Shown piece by piece: positions 1 through 9,245 of a stretch of 64,000 bases of DNA (within the stretch, counting starts at the first letter, position 1; each line of letters opens with the position of its first letter). A program made the translations under genes and the position numbers. The stretch is from Mycolicibacterium mageritense (lineage in GTDB: Bacteria; Actinomycetota; Actinomycetes; Mycobacteriales; Mycobacteriaceae): contig NZ_AP022567.1 of the NCBI RefSeq assembly GCF_010727475.1, forward strand, positions 3,534,001-3,598,000. The letters are read 5' to 3'. Under the pieces are notes generated by a model. The model saw nothing but the letters and a program-made list of their open reading frames with translations, made no database searches and was not told where the DNA came from.

Positions 1-86
1 GCTTGGTTGGGTGACAACGGCCTCGTGTAGCAACGGCCCGTCAGTAACAGTGCTCGGGTCCGGCGGCGCGCGGAACCCAGGTTCTC

Positions 87-103
87 GCTATGGGAGCCAT
101 AGC
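87..103. repeat. Short inverted repeat downstream of the LysR gene
   Basis: GCTATGG and CCATAGC form a perfect 7-bp stem around GAG, 11 nt past the end of the LysR gene. There is no T-tract on either side, so a terminator role is only possible. The rest of 1-113 shows no gene. Confidence 0.3.
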
Positions 104-113
104 TTGGCGAGAT

Positions 114-1016
114 TCACTCCCGTGTGCACTTCTCGGTGACCAGTGCGAGGAAGTGCTCTTCTGCGCGCGTCAGGTGATGGTCGGTGCGCCGCACGAAGCA
201 GACGGGGCGGGCAGGTGGCGGCGGATCGATGGCGAGTTCGGCCACCCGGCCCAGTGCGAAGGCGTCGCGGCACACGATCCGTGGAAGGCACGAAATGCCA
301 AGACCTTCCGCGACAGCCGCGACGATCGCGCTGGTGCTGGCCAGCGTCCACGTGCGGACGTCGGGGATCTGCCAGCGGTTCACGAGTGCCTCCTGATAGG
401 TCCGCGTCGCCGAACCCTGCTCGCGGAGTAGCACGATCGAGCCTCGTAGCACTCGTGGCTCCGCTGCCGAGCCCGCCAGCGGGTGCCTGCCGGACACGAC
501 GACGGCCTGCTCTTCGCTGGGTAGCGGTATGACAGTGAGGGCCGGATCGTCTACTTCCGCCGCGATGATCCCGAGGCCCACCTTGCCTTCGAGGGTGTGA
601 CGGATCGCCGTCGATGAGTTGTCGATGTGCACGTCGATCGTGACATCCGGATAGGTCGAGGAGAAGTCCTGCAGCAGCCCGGGCAGGAACGCGCCTTCAC
701 TGGTCGTCGTCGTAGCGCTGATGGTGAGCGAACCGGTCAGCGGCCGGAGACTGATCCCGGCGAGATCGTCTAGCGCCTCGTCGGCGATAGCGAGCATCCG
801 GTACGCGTGCGCAAGCAGAACTTCTCCGGCTTCGGTGAGCTTGAACTGCCTGCCCGTCCGTTCGATGAGCAGGGATCCGACCTCGGCTTCTAGTTGGCGC
901 AGATGGGTGGATGCGGTGGACTGCGTGATGCCGAGTTCCCGTGCGCCCGAGGACACACTGCCTGCGTCGACGATCACGGTGAACACGCGCAAGCGGTGCA
1001 GGCTGGGCAGGGTCAC
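114..1016 (-). CDS. LysR-family transcriptional regulator
   Basis: This 300-residue protein has the usual length and layout of LysR regulators. The N-terminal winged helix-turn-helix covers about residues 1-60 (LHRLRVFTVIVDAGSVSSGA, then ITQSTASTHLRQLE). An effector-binding domain follows from about residue 90. I chose the GTG at 1016 because its first base pairs form a GTGA overlap with the stop of the upstream transporter gene and the HTH begins directly after it. A longer reading up to 1409 lies antisense-like inside the transporter and does not resemble LysR. Coupling to a C4-dicarboxylate carrier suggests that it senses a related organic acid and controls that uptake gene, which is inference. 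No operator was identified. Confidence 0.9.
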   Translation of the reverse strand: MTLPSLHRLRVFTVIVDAGSVSSGARELGITQSTASTHLRQLEAEVGSLLIERTGRQFKLTEAGEVLLAHAYRMLAIADEALDDLAGISLRPLTGSLTISATTTTSEGAFLPGLLQDFSSTYPDVTIDVHIDNSSTAIRHTLEGKVGLGIIAAEVDDPALTVIPLPSEEQAVVVSGRHPLAGSAAEPRVLRGSIVLLREQGSATRTYQEALVNRWQIPDVRTWTLASTSAIVAAVAEGLGISCLPRIVCRDAFALGRVAELAIDPPPPARPVCFVRRTDHHLTRAEEHFLALVTEKCTRE

Positions 1017-2359
1017 CGGGACGCCACCGCGGCCGGTGCGGCGGGTAACGGGGGAGCGTCCGGCACCCACGAGGTTCCGGCGATGATGGCATGCACCTGG
1101 GCGGGCCGGATTTCGCCCTGCCAGCGGCCGATCACCAGACCCGCGACGGCGTTGCCCAACGAATTCACCACCGCGCGACATTCCGACATGAACCGGTCGA
1201 TTCCGAACACCAGCATCACGCCAGACACCGGAATCAGGCCGATTGCGGACACGCTCGTGGTCAGCATGACGAAGCCACCGCCCGTCACCCCGGCCGTGCC
1301 CTTCGACGCGAGCAGCATGACCAACAGCACCATCACCTGCTGTCCGATGGGCAGGTCGATACCGAGGGCTTGCGCGATGAAAACCGTTGTCAGCGTGAGG
1401 TAGATGCACGTGCCGTCGAGATTGAACGAGTAGCCGGCGGTAACGCTCATGCCCGCGGTGCCCTTAGAGACCCCGAGGTTCTCGAGTTTGCGCACGATGC
1501 CCGGCAGCGCCACCTCCGACGACGACGCGCCGAGAGCCAGCAGCACCTCGTCACGGAAATACCGCAGCACACGCCAGGGGTGCAGCCCCACCGAAAGCAG
1601 AATGCCGCCGAGCACCACCGCGATGAACACGATCGAGGTCGCGTAGAAGGTCAGGATGAGCTTCAGCAGTGCGCCCAGAGATGCCGCGCCGAAATTGCCC
1701 GCCGTGTACGCCATGGCACCGAACACGCCGACGGGTGCGGCCCACACGACGATCCGCACCACTGCGAACAGTGCCTCACCCACCCGCTCGACGCCTTGCG
1801 CGACGGGGCGGCCGCGCTCGCCAAGCAGTTGGAGACCGATTCCGAACAGCACCGCGAAGAACAAGATGGGCAGGATTGCGCCGTCGGCCAGACTCGCCAC
1901 GATGTTGGACGGAATGACCTGCAAGAAATAGTCGTACCAGGCGAGTTCTTTGCCCGCGGCGACCCCGTCTGCGACTTTGTCGCTGAGCTCCAATGAGGAT
2001 GCATCGGCATGCAGTCCCACGCCAGGGCGGATGAGGTTGACCGCGAGAAGACCCAGCGCGAGGGCGATCGTGGTGACGATCTCGAAGTAGATGATCGAGC
2101 GGAGCGCGACCCTGCCGACGGCACCCAAGTTCGCGACGGCGCCGATGCCGGCGACGACCATGCAGAGTATGAGCGGACCCAGCGTCATCGTCAGCAGGCT
2201 GACGAATGCGTCACCAAGCGGTTTGAGCGACTTGCCGGCTGACGGCCAGACCAGGCCTACTGCCGTGCCGAGCGCCATTGCGATCAGAACCCACACGTAG
2301 AGATGGCGATACCAGGGCGTCCGTCGGGAGGGAGGATTCGCGGGGGAGCGCAGCGTCAT
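1013..2359 (-). CDS. dctA: C4-dicarboxylate:cation symporter (DctA/GltP family)
   Basis: This 448-residue polytopic membrane protein belongs to the dicarboxylate/amino acid:cation symporter family. The first helix starts at about residue 20 (HLYVWVLIAMALGTAVGLVW). The serine-rich re-entrant hairpin GASSSEVALP, the substrate-helix motif FNLDGTCIYLT and the second hairpin SKGTAGVTGGGF are all present. FGIDRFMSECRAVVNSLGN near the C-terminus matches the family's cation and substrate site. It probably imports succinate, fumarate or malate. Its stop overlaps the start of the LysR gene by 4 nt, so the two are probably co-transcribed. The dctA name is by family; substrate preference cannot be read from sequence. 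Confidence 0.85.
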   Translation of the reverse strand: MTLRSPANPPSRRTPWYRHLYVWVLIAMALGTAVGLVWPSAGKSLKPLGDAFVSLLTMTLGPLILCMVVAGIGAVANLGAVGRVALRSIIYFEIVTTIALALGLLAVNLIRPGVGLHADASSLELSDKVADGVAAGKELAWYDYFLQVIPSNIVASLADGAILPILFFAVLFGIGLQLLGERGRPVAQGVERVGEALFAVVRIVVWAAPVGVFGAMAYTAGNFGAASLGALLKLILTFYATSIVFIAVVLGGILLSVGLHPWRVLRYFRDEVLLALGASSSEVALPGIVRKLENLGVSKGTAGMSVTAGYSFNLDGTCIYLTLTTVFIAQALGIDLPIGQQVMVLLVMLLASKGTAGVTGGGFVMLTTSVSAIGLIPVSGVMLVFGIDRFMSECRAVVNSLGNAVAGLVIGRWQGEIRPAQVHAIIAGTSWVPDAPPLPAAPAAVASR

Positions 2360-2502
2360 GAAACGCCATGATTCGAAGCAAGACCGAAGCCGTCACCAAC
2401 TCACGGTGACGGGCGAATGAACTGTCGGCCCCATCTGGCCGACCTCTCGTTGGCCGCGATCGAGAATTCCGATATCGCCCTACGGCCGATCCCAAAGACA
2501 CA

Positions 2503-2538
2503 AAAAGTGCCCCAAAACGCCGCTTTTGGGGCACTTTT
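2503..2538. terminator. Bidirectional intrinsic terminator
   Basis: AAAAGTGCCCCAAAA and its exact reverse complement form a 15-bp stem around a 6-nt CGCCGC loop. The A/T-rich ends give a T-tract on either strand. It lies upstream of dctA and downstream of the small gene at 2601-2783, so it most likely ends transcription of that small gene. Confidence 0.75.
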
Positions 2539-2600
2539 GCGTCTGCCCGCCACCGTCGCCGGGAGGTCATCCGGCAACGCGAGCAAACTCCGGACCGACC

Positions 2601-2783
2601 CTATCCGGGGCCGGTGCGGCCCAGCATGTCCGACGGTCCCCCGAACCACGCATCGTCGATACCGCTGAGCATCGGGTGGGCGGTCCCGGTGTCCGGACCC
2701 CGGTCGTCGGTGTGCTCGTAGAGCACGTCGCGACTCGGGTCGGCACCGGGTACCACCGGTGACTGGCCAGGTTGAGTGGACAT
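2601..2783 (-). CDS. Small hypothetical protein (60 aa)
   Basis: The predicted protein is MSTQPGQSPVV... to ...DMLGRTGPG, hydrophilic and rich in Gly, Pro and Asp, with no membrane segment, signal or family I recognise. The start at 2783 is preferred over the in-frame ATG at 2834 because a strong GAGGGGGG Shine-Dalgarno lies a few bases upstream. It is divergent from the LuxR-type regulator at 3023 and shares with it the intergenic region holding the palindrome at 2861-2880, so it may be a target of that regulator. A strong terminator follows at 2503-2538. Function unknown. Confidence 0.6.
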   Translation of the reverse strand: MSTQPGQSPVVPGADPSRDVLYEHTDDRGPDTGTAHPMLSGIDDAWFGGPSDMLGRTGPG

Positions 2784-2860
2784 ATGAACCCCCCTCGATG
2801 GTCCCATGTGCTTACTGGCTGCGGTCGAGGTCAACGTTAGGAGCGCGGGCCACGGCGGCG

Positions 2861-2880
2861 CACGAGTAGTGCACTACTTG
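2861..2880. promoter_or_regulatory. Palindrome in the LuxR-gene promoter region, candidate operator
   Basis: The core is CGAGTAGT-GC-ACTACTTG, which contains a perfect 14-bp palindrome (AGTAGTGCACTACT). It lies about 140 nt upstream of the LuxR-type gene and about 80 nt upstream of the divergent small gene. A near-copy lies at 12739-12758 upstream of the GMC-to-CHAT operon; the two match at 16 of 20 positions. The rest of 2784-3022 holds no gene. Confidence 0.5.
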
Positions 2881-3022
2881 TTTCCGAATCAATAACCGCG
2901 CCGCCGGAGGGCAAGCGCGCCCCAGACCGTCTTCAGCAAATTTTCCCGCCGGGAGTCCGCGTCCGCCACGCGGTCGCATTCGGGTTTTTCACCAAGTGAA
3001 GCAATCCGGCCCGGCTTAAGAT

Positions 3023-5665
3023 TTGACGGTGGCGGAGGTTCGCTGGAAATTGGCGCCACGCCAATCGGTGTGGGAACGCATGGATTCGGCGTTGAGCAGC
3101 ACGGCCCATCACGGCGTGGTTCTGGTGGGAGCGGCAGGTGTCGGCAAGACCGAGATCGCGCGTGCGGTCGCGCGCCGTCATGCCCACAGCGACCCGCGGG
3201 CCGTGACCCGCTGGGTGGCCGGAACCTCGTCGGCCACCCACATCCCGTTCGGGGTGTTCAGCCATCTCGTGGAGGTCTCCGGCGCGGGCGAGTCGGCAGC
3301 GTTGCTGCGCACCGCGCGAGAGACGCTGTGTGGCGGGACCGACGAACGCCGCCTTTTGATCGCCGTCGACGACGCCCACAACCTCGACACCTTGTCGGCG
3401 ACGCTCGTGCATCAGCTCGCGGTGAGCAGTGGCGTCCGGCTGATCCTCACCGTCCGGGAGGGCGAGCCGGCCCCTGACGCCGTGACCGCGCTGTGGAAGG
3501 ACGGCCTGCTTGCGCGCGTTGACGTCGAACCGATGAGTGCGGCCGAGGCCACCACGCTGCTGGAGTCCGTGCTGGGCGGTCCGCTGGAAACCAGCAGCGC
3601 CGCCAAGATCAACGCCGCCAGTGAGGGCAACCCGTTGTTTTTGCGGCACCTGGTCGACGGGGCGCTGCACTCGGGCCGGCTGCGGCTGGTCGAGGGGGTC
3701 TGGCAGCTGCGCGGCGCGATCGCACTGTCGTCGCACCTGTCCACCCTGATCCTGCAGCACCTGGATTCCATGCCGCCCGCAGTGCGGCAGGTGCTGGAGT
3801 ATCTGGCGATCGAAGAGCCGCTGACGCTGTCCGATCTGGCTGCCGTGACGGGTTTGGACGCGGTCGAGCAGGCCGAGGCGGCCGGGGCGGTCACGGTGAC
3901 CGACCGCGGCGGCAACACCGTGGTGCATCCCGCGCACCCGCTCTACACCGAATGCGTGCGCGGATCCATGGGACAGCTGATCGGGCGCCGGCTGCGCACC
4001 ACGCTCGTGGCCCAATTGAACACGCGCCCACCCGAACACGTCAGCGACCGGCTGCGATTGGCGGCGCTCGCGCTGGGCACCGACGCCCCGCTGTCACCAA
4101 CCGATCTGGTGGTCTCCGCCTACGAGGCGATGCGACTCGGTGATCTGGTGCTCGGCGAGCAACTCGCCCGCGGGGCGCTCGACCGCGGTGGCGGCCTGGC
4201 CGCGCGCCTGCCGCTGGCGCACTCGCTGGCCTGGCAGGGCCGTGGTCGCGACGCCGACGACGTCCTGGCGGCGGTCGACCCGGACACGTTGTCGCAGTGG
4301 GATCTCATGGCGTGGGCGCTGCCCAAGGCCGCCAACCAGTTCTGGATGTTGGGGGAGTCGCGGCAGGCCGTCGATCTGCTGGCCCAGGTGCGTTCCCGCA
4401 TCACCGAACCGGCCGCGCGGGACAGCCTCGACGCGCTCGCGGCGACGTTCGCGCTCAACACCGGCGAGCCCAGGCAGGCCATCGAGATCGCGGGCGACGT
4501 GCTGGCCTCGACCACCGCGCAGGATCTCGCCGTGGCGTGGGCCGCGACCTCGGCCGCGCTAGCCAGCGCCCGGATCGGCCGCTTCAAAGACGTTGCCGCC
4601 CTGGCTGATCGCGGCTTGAATGCGCAGCACCCCGGTCTGCTCCGGTTCACGATCGGGCTCGGGCAGACGACCGCGGCGCTCATGGATTGCGATCTCGCGG
4701 GTGCCGAGAAGCTGGCCCGGCACTATCTGAGCTTCTCCGAGTTCCAGCAGCCCGGCCGGGCCATCGGTGACGTGCTGCTGGCACACGTTCTGATGGCGCG
4801 CGGAGCCCTGCGGGAAGCGGCCTCGCTGTTGCGGCAGAGCGCGGCGGCGCTGATCTCCACCGGGTACTCGTGGGGCCCGCTCGCATTGATGTACCTTGCG
4901 CAAACCCTTGGTCAACAGGGAGATTCGTCCGCTGCCGCCCAGGCCCTGCAACGCGCCGAAGCCGCGCACGGCATGCACTCCGCCCTGTATGCACCCGAAC
5001 TGGAGTTGGCGCGCTCCTGGACCCTGGCCGCGGCCCGCGACGTGCGGGGCGCGATGGCCGCGGCCCGAGAAGCCGCGGCAGTCGCCGAGTCATCCGGTCA
5101 GCTGGCGATCGCACTGCGGGCCCTGCACGACGGGGTCCGGTTGGGCGACACCCGGCTGGCGGACCAGGTGCAGCGGATCGGCAAGCAACTCGACTGTGCC
5201 CTCGCACCTTTGGTGTACGCACACGCCCGCAACCTGGCCGACGGTGACGCTGCCGGGCTCGATGCCGTTGCCGCGTCGTTCGAGTCGCATCAGCTCAACC
5301 TCGCGGCCGCGGATGCCGCGAGTCAGGCCGCGGTGCTGCACGGTGGCGCCGGCAAACGTGCCCTCGAGTTGAAGGCCAAGAACCGCGCGGCGCAGCTCGC
5401 GGTGCACTGTGACACACCGTCGACGCCGGCGCTGGCTCGCGTGCTCAACCCGCTGCCGCTGACCGATCGGGAATTGGAGATCGGCGTGATGGTCGCAGAA
5501 GGGTTGACCAACAAGGCGATCGCCGACCGGCTGAGTGTCTCGGTGCGCACGGTCGAGGGGCACATCTACCGCGCGTGCATCAAACTCGACGTGCCCGACC
5601 GCGCGATGCTGGCCGCCGCGATCTCCGCGACCCAGATCTCCCGCCGTGCCAACGCGGCGCACTGA
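3023..5665 (+). CDS. Large LuxR-family (LAL/MalT-like) ATPase regulator
   Basis: This 880-residue protein carries an N-terminal P-loop ATPase: Walker A GAAGVGKT at about residues 36-43 and Walker B LLIAVDD at about 111-117. A long helical middle region, probably TPR-like, follows. The C-terminal LuxR helix-turn-helix (LTDRELEIGVMVAEGLTNKA, then SVRTVEGHIYRAC) ends near the C-terminus. This is the architecture of LAL regulators, which couple ligand and nucleotide state to DNA binding. The start is TTG at 3023 or GTG at 3029, and neither is decisive. It converges on the CHAT operon, with only 12 nt between the stops. A shared 18-bp palindrome upstream of both suggests that it regulates that operon and itself. 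The ligand is unknown. Confidence 0.88.
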   Translation: MTVAEVRWKLAPRQSVWERMDSALSSTAHHGVVLVGAAGVGKTEIARAVARRHAHSDPRAVTRWVAGTSSATHIPFGVFSHLVEVSGAGESAALLRTARETLCGGTDERRLLIAVDDAHNLDTLSATLVHQLAVSSGVRLILTVREGEPAPDAVTALWKDGLLARVDVEPMSAAEATTLLESVLGGPLETSSAAKINAASEGNPLFLRHLVDGALHSGRLRLVEGVWQLRGAIALSSHLSTLILQHLDSMPPAVRQVLEYLAIEEPLTLSDLAAVTGLDAVEQAEAAGAVTVTDRGGNTVVHPAHPLYTECVRGSMGQLIGRRLRTTLVAQLNTRPPEHVSDRLRLAALALGTDAPLSPTDLVVSAYEAMRLGDLVLGEQLARGALDRGGGLAARLPLAHSLAWQGRGRDADDVLAAVDPDTLSQWDLMAWALPKAANQFWMLGESRQAVDLLAQVRSRITEPAARDSLDALAATFALNTGEPRQAIEIAGDVLASTTAQDLAVAWAATSAALASARIGRFKDVAALADRGLNAQHPGLLRFTIGLGQTTAALMDCDLAGAEKLARHYLSFSEFQQPGRAIGDVLLAHVLMARGALREAASLLRQSAAALISTGYSWGPLALMYLAQTLGQQGDSSAAAQALQRAEAAHGMHSALYAPELELARSWTLAAARDVRGAMAAAREAAAVAESSGQLAIALRALHDGVRLGDTRLADQVQRIGKQLDCALAPLVYAHARNLADGDAAGLDAVAASFESHQLNLAAADAASQAAVLHGGAGKRALELKAKNRAAQLAVHCDTPSTPALARVLNPLPLTDRELEIGVMVAEGLTNKAIADRLSVSVRTVEGHIYRACIKLDVPDRAMLAAAISATQISRRANAAH

Positions 5666-5677
5666 GCGCCGGGTCAC

Positions 5678-7750
5678 TCAACCGTCGACGAGCTCCAAAA
5701 CCGCGCTGGGGTCACCGAAGAACGCGTACGCCGCGTAGGTGTCGGTGTCCTCGTCGTCGTAGGCCCGTTGGCGCACGCGCCGCACGATCTCGGCGATCGG
5801 CGTGCCCGGGGACGTCAATGCGGTCTGGTAGACCTCGACCGCGAACTGGTGCGCCAAGGTGTCGTCGACCGGCCACAGCGGAGCCAGAATCGCCCGTGCC
5901 CCGATGTCGCTGAACGCGACGGGGAATCCGGCGCCCCCGACAAGCGCCGGGATGCTCATCCCGGTTTGGCACGCGTTGAGGAACACCATGGGGGCACGAC
6001 GCCGGCACAGGGCCTTGAAGCCGTCGAGCGCCAGGATCGTGTCGGAGCGGAGTTCCTGTTCGTTGTCGAGCAGCAGGACCGCGTCGAAGTTGTCCTGGTC
6101 ACTGGCGCCGTGACAGACGAAATGCAGCAGCGAAGCCGAATTGTCCTGGAAGTAGCGGTCGAGACCGTCGATCGAGGCGTCCTCGATCTTGATCCCGCGC
6201 AGGTTTTGAGTCATGTAGGTGACTTCGTCGTCCGCCGATGCCAGCTTCCGTTCCCCCTCGTAGCGGGGAGCGACCACGAAGGTTCTGCTCACCGGCAGTC
6301 GCTGCGGTGGCGATGCGGAATCGCTGCGGGTCCACCGGCCGATCGCGAACTCGACACCCAGCGGTGCGCGTTCTTCGGCGAACCCCGCGACCACGCGATG
6401 CGGAATCATCAGTTCCCACGGCAACGTCGGTTCGGCGGTCGCGATGTAGAGATTCTTGACCGTGACGTTCGCGTCGATCAGATCCCAGATCAACTTTTGG
6501 AACGTGGGTGGCGCAGCCTTCCAGAAACGGTATCCGGCCTCCTTGAGGTTGCGCCTGCGCTCGGTGGCGGACCGTGATTCGTCGATCAGGCCGTCGAGCT
6601 TCTTCGCGACGAACTCGGCTGCGGTCTCCGGCAGGCCGAACTCGGCTGAAACCCCAGCCTGGTATGCGGGCAGCAGTGGGGACTCGACACTGCACACGTA
6701 GTGCTGCCCGTCGGCGACCGGCGCGGTCACCTTGACGGTGACATCCGGAGCGACCGATTCGACGTGGATGGGCAAGCTCGACGCGGCCGCCGCATGCCCG
6801 GGTATCTCGGGCGCCTCCGATGCGGCTACGGTCCAGTCCCAGGCTCGGCTGACGAATCCGCTCGGCCTGCCGTTGTAACTGAACTGGGCCAGCATACCTG
6901 CGGGCCGCCTGGGCGCGTCCGCAGTCACCTCCAGCTCGAAAGTGGCTTCTGCAGTGCGCTTTTCGCTGCGCTTCAGAGTGACTTCGCGCCGTTGCCCGCC
7001 GCGATGACGGAAATGCGGGCTGGTCACGAGTTCGACCGTGAGGGCGATTTCGGTGACCGATTCCGGAGCCGTGATGACCACGTCGCGGCCGTCTTCCTGC
7101 TCTGCCATCGGTGCCTCGTCGAGGTACACCGTCACGGTGATCCTGCTGTCTGCCGCCTTGGGCAGTCGGTCCGGCGCATCCAGGTGCGGGGTCCGCTCCA
7201 GTACGGTGTCCGCGGCCGGTTCGGGCGCGGCGGCCCGGGCGCGGCTTCGCCGCCGACGCGGTGGTGGTGCAGGTGCCACTTCGACCGGTGGTGGCGCGCC
7301 GAAATCGGGCAACGCCTCGGCCATCTCGGGCAAGATCGCACCACCAAAGCCGTCGAGGTGTACCCGGCCGCCGGGTGCGGGAGCGTGGCGAACGTCGCGG
7401 TGCGCGATGAGGATGCCGACCGCCGAGCCGCCGGACATCACCGCGACCACCCGCGGCTCGGGCAGCCGCTGTAGCCGACGCTGGAGCTCGCGGCCGTCGG
7501 TGCCGTGCAACACGTCGACGACCGGCGCCTGCCGGATCGCGGCGCGCAGTTTGACGCGGTTGTCGCAGAGCTGCAGCAGCTCGTCGCGGTCGGCACCGAG
7601 GAACACCCGAATCTCGGCCGCCCCGATCTGCACCACGATGTCGGTCCCTGGCGGCGTTCGCTTGACGAGTCCGTCGACGACCTTGTCGAGAGTGCCGTGG
7701 ACATAGGTGATCTCGGTGATGGGAATGAAGTCGTAGCCGGCAATGATCAC
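5678..7750 (-). CDS. CHAT-domain (caspase-like) protein
   Basis: In this 690-residue protein the C-terminal third is a CHAT domain. The catalytic pair is visible as His about 547 in HFVCHGASD and Cys about 594 in LNACQTG, followed by the typical GAGFPVAFSDIGARAILAPLWPV-like stretch and AAYAFFGDP. CHAT proteins are clan CD cysteine peptidases related to caspases and separase. Residues 1-130 form an unrecognised alpha/beta region, then comes a Pro/Arg-rich linker (about 165-190) and a beta-rich middle (about 215-400). The GTG start at 7750 makes a GTGA overlap with the metallophosphoesterase stop, so the two are translationally coupled. It is the last gene of the operon. Substrate and trigger are unknown; no signal peptide is seen. 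Confidence 0.85.
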   Translation of the reverse strand: MIIAGYDFIPITEITYVHGTLDKVVDGLVKRTPPGTDIVVQIGAAEIRVFLGADRDELLQLCDNRVKLRAAIRQAPVVDVLHGTDGRELQRRLQRLPEPRVVAVMSGGSAVGILIAHRDVRHAPAPGGRVHLDGFGGAILPEMAEALPDFGAPPPVEVAPAPPPRRRRSRARAAAPEPAADTVLERTPHLDAPDRLPKAADSRITVTVYLDEAPMAEQEDGRDVVITAPESVTEIALTVELVTSPHFRHRGGQRREVTLKRSEKRTAEATFELEVTADAPRRPAGMLAQFSYNGRPSGFVSRAWDWTVAASEAPEIPGHAAAASSLPIHVESVAPDVTVKVTAPVADGQHYVCSVESPLLPAYQAGVSAEFGLPETAAEFVAKKLDGLIDESRSATERRRNLKEAGYRFWKAAPPTFQKLIWDLIDANVTVKNLYIATAEPTLPWELMIPHRVVAGFAEERAPLGVEFAIGRWTRSDSASPPQRLPVSRTFVVAPRYEGERKLASADDEVTYMTQNLRGIKIEDASIDGLDRYFQDNSASLLHFVCHGASDQDNFDAVLLLDNEQELRSDTILALDGFKALCRRRAPMVFLNACQTGMSIPALVGGAGFPVAFSDIGARAILAPLWPVDDTLAHQFAVEVYQTALTSPGTPIAEIVRRVRQRAYDDEDTDTYAAYAFFGDPSAVLELVDG

Positions 7751-9180
7751 GGTGCCACCCCCACCTGGTCGACGCGGTGATGCTCGTGCCCGGCCTCGTC
7801 GACGTAACGGACGTCGAGGCGTTCGTCGTGCAGGTCGAGCACCGCGAAGCCGAACATGCCCCACGGTTCCAGGCCGGTGCTGAACCGCTTGAGGTATTCG
7901 TATTCCCATGGCGCCGGCGCGGTCTGGCCCTCTTTCATCACCAGGTATTCCGGCACGCCACCGTGGCCGATGCAGCTCGCGAAGCCCAGCCGGTGCCCGT
8001 TGTAGGTGGTGGGCGAGTACTGGATACAGCGGTGTTCATGGCCCCACAGCCAGGCGTCGACCCGTTCGGTCGCGAGGACCGGTTCGATCTGGGTCCGCAG
8101 CGGGTGGTTCTTGTTCTCGTGCGCGCTGAACAACTGATGATGGCTCAACAGGCACGTGCGCATGTCCGGTGGGGCGTTGACGATCCGGTCCCGCGCCCAG
8201 CCGGTTTGTCCGCCGAACAGGCCGGCGTCCTGGTAGGCGGTGTCAAGGCCCAGGAACTGCCAGTGGTCGGTCTCGACCGCGAAGTAGCTGCAGCCCTGCT
8301 GGCGCGCGAACCGCGGATCGGTCAGGCCCACGTCGAAGTACGCGAAACCACCCGAGTACAGCTCGTGATTCCCGGGGATCGTGAGCGAGACGACCTCGGA
8401 CCCTTTCGGCACGGGCCATGGATCGAGGAAGCGCTCCCGGAACTCCCGTTCGGTACCCGAGTAATACACGTCGCCGAGGTGGATGACGACCTTCTGCCTA
8501 TGCGGATCTCGCGCCAGTTCTTTGGCGACCTGATCGGCGACCAGGCGGGCCCGCGGCAGACCCGAGCCCCAGTCACCGATCACGATGATCACCGCGTCAT
8601 TGGCGACTTTGATCGTCGCCGGGTTGTCCACGAACGGGTGACTGCCCGTGCACGCATCCCGCCAGATCTTGTTGACGAGGGACAGCGCCCACCGGGGGTC
8701 GCTGAGCCAGGCCCACTTTCCGGTGGCGATCTCCATCTTCTTCCACACCCGCCGGTTGCCGACGGTCGGCGCCAGTTCAACACCTTTCAGGCTGCTGCCG
8801 GTGATGGCAGGCGTGGCACCGCCGCGGCGCCGGCCGGCGGCCGGGGATTGCGACGACACCTTGCCGGGATCGTGTTCGGCGATGGCCTGTTCGAGCGCGG
8901 ACTGCAGGATGGCCATCAGCTGGTTGTGAGGCAGGAAGATGTGGTCCTCGCGCGGTGGCGGGGCGTCCGCCGCTGCGGCTGGCACCGGCTCGGGCGCACC
9001 GAGCTCGGCCGCTGCCTGCCCCAGCGCCTCCTCGAGTTCGTGAAGGTCGGCGGTGGAGTAGTCGTCCAGTGGGGATTTCTTGCCCCGGCGTTGATGTGCG
9101 GACGTTTCCTTGTTCAGGACCGTCCTGGCCCCCTCGGTAACCGCGAGCATGAAGTCCCGGTTGAGAAACTGTTCGATCAT
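7747..9180 (-). CDS. Calcineurin-like metallophosphoesterase
   Basis: This 477-residue protein has the metal-binding blocks of the calcineurin superfamily in order: GDWGSG at about 202-207, HLGDVYYSG, PGNHELYSG, LLSHHQLFS and WLWGHEHR. All dinuclear metal ligands (Asp, His, Asp, Asn, His, His, His) are therefore visible. Residues 1-190 are an extra N-terminal region with an Ala/Pro-rich stretch and no family I recognise. The substrate could be a phosphomonoester, a phosphodiester or a cyclic nucleotide; sequence alone does not decide. No signal peptide. It is coupled to the CHAT gene by a 4-nt overlap and is preceded by a 22-codon ORF whose stop overlaps its start, which suggests that stoichiometric co-production matters. 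Confidence 0.85.
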   Translation of the reverse strand: MIEQFLNRDFMLAVTEGARTVLNKETSAHQRRGKKSPLDDYSTADLHELEEALGQAAAELGAPEPVPAAAADAPPPREDHIFLPHNQLMAILQSALEQAIAEHDPGKVSSQSPAAGRRRGGATPAITGSSLKGVELAPTVGNRRVWKKMEIATGKWAWLSDPRWALSLVNKIWRDACTGSHPFVDNPATIKVANDAVIIVIGDWGSGLPRARLVADQVAKELARDPHRQKVVIHLGDVYYSGTEREFRERFLDPWPVPKGSEVVSLTIPGNHELYSGGFAYFDVGLTDPRFARQQGCSYFAVETDHWQFLGLDTAYQDAGLFGGQTGWARDRIVNAPPDMRTCLLSHHQLFSAHENKNHPLRTQIEPVLATERVDAWLWGHEHRCIQYSPTTYNGHRLGFASCIGHGGVPEYLVMKEGQTAPAPWEYEYLKRFSTGLEPWGMFGFAVLDLHDERLDVRYVDEAGHEHHRVDQVGVAP

Positions 9181-9245
9181 CGGGGTACGACCTTGTCGAG
9201 GGCATATTGTCCCGCCAGTGCCCGCTGGCGTGCCGGTAGGGTCAT
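9177..9245 (-). CDS. 22-codon bridging ORF between hydrolase and phosphoesterase
   Basis: This reading frame (MTLPARQRALAGQYALDKVVPR, read as 22 residues) starts at an ATG overlapping the stop of the alpha/beta hydrolase gene (ATGA). It ends at a TGA overlapping the ATG of the metallophosphoesterase gene (ATGA again). Exact stop-start overlap at both ends is unlikely by chance and would let ribosomes pass from one gene to the next. It may be a translational relay rather than a functional peptide. Confidence 0.45.
   Translation of the reverse strand: MTLPARQRALAGQYALDKVVPR

Noticed and set aside
2933..4039. Long minus-strand frame opposite the LuxR gene
   Set aside because: Arg/His/Gln-rich composition, no motif, and fully antisense to a gene with clear domains; typical GC-rich shadow.
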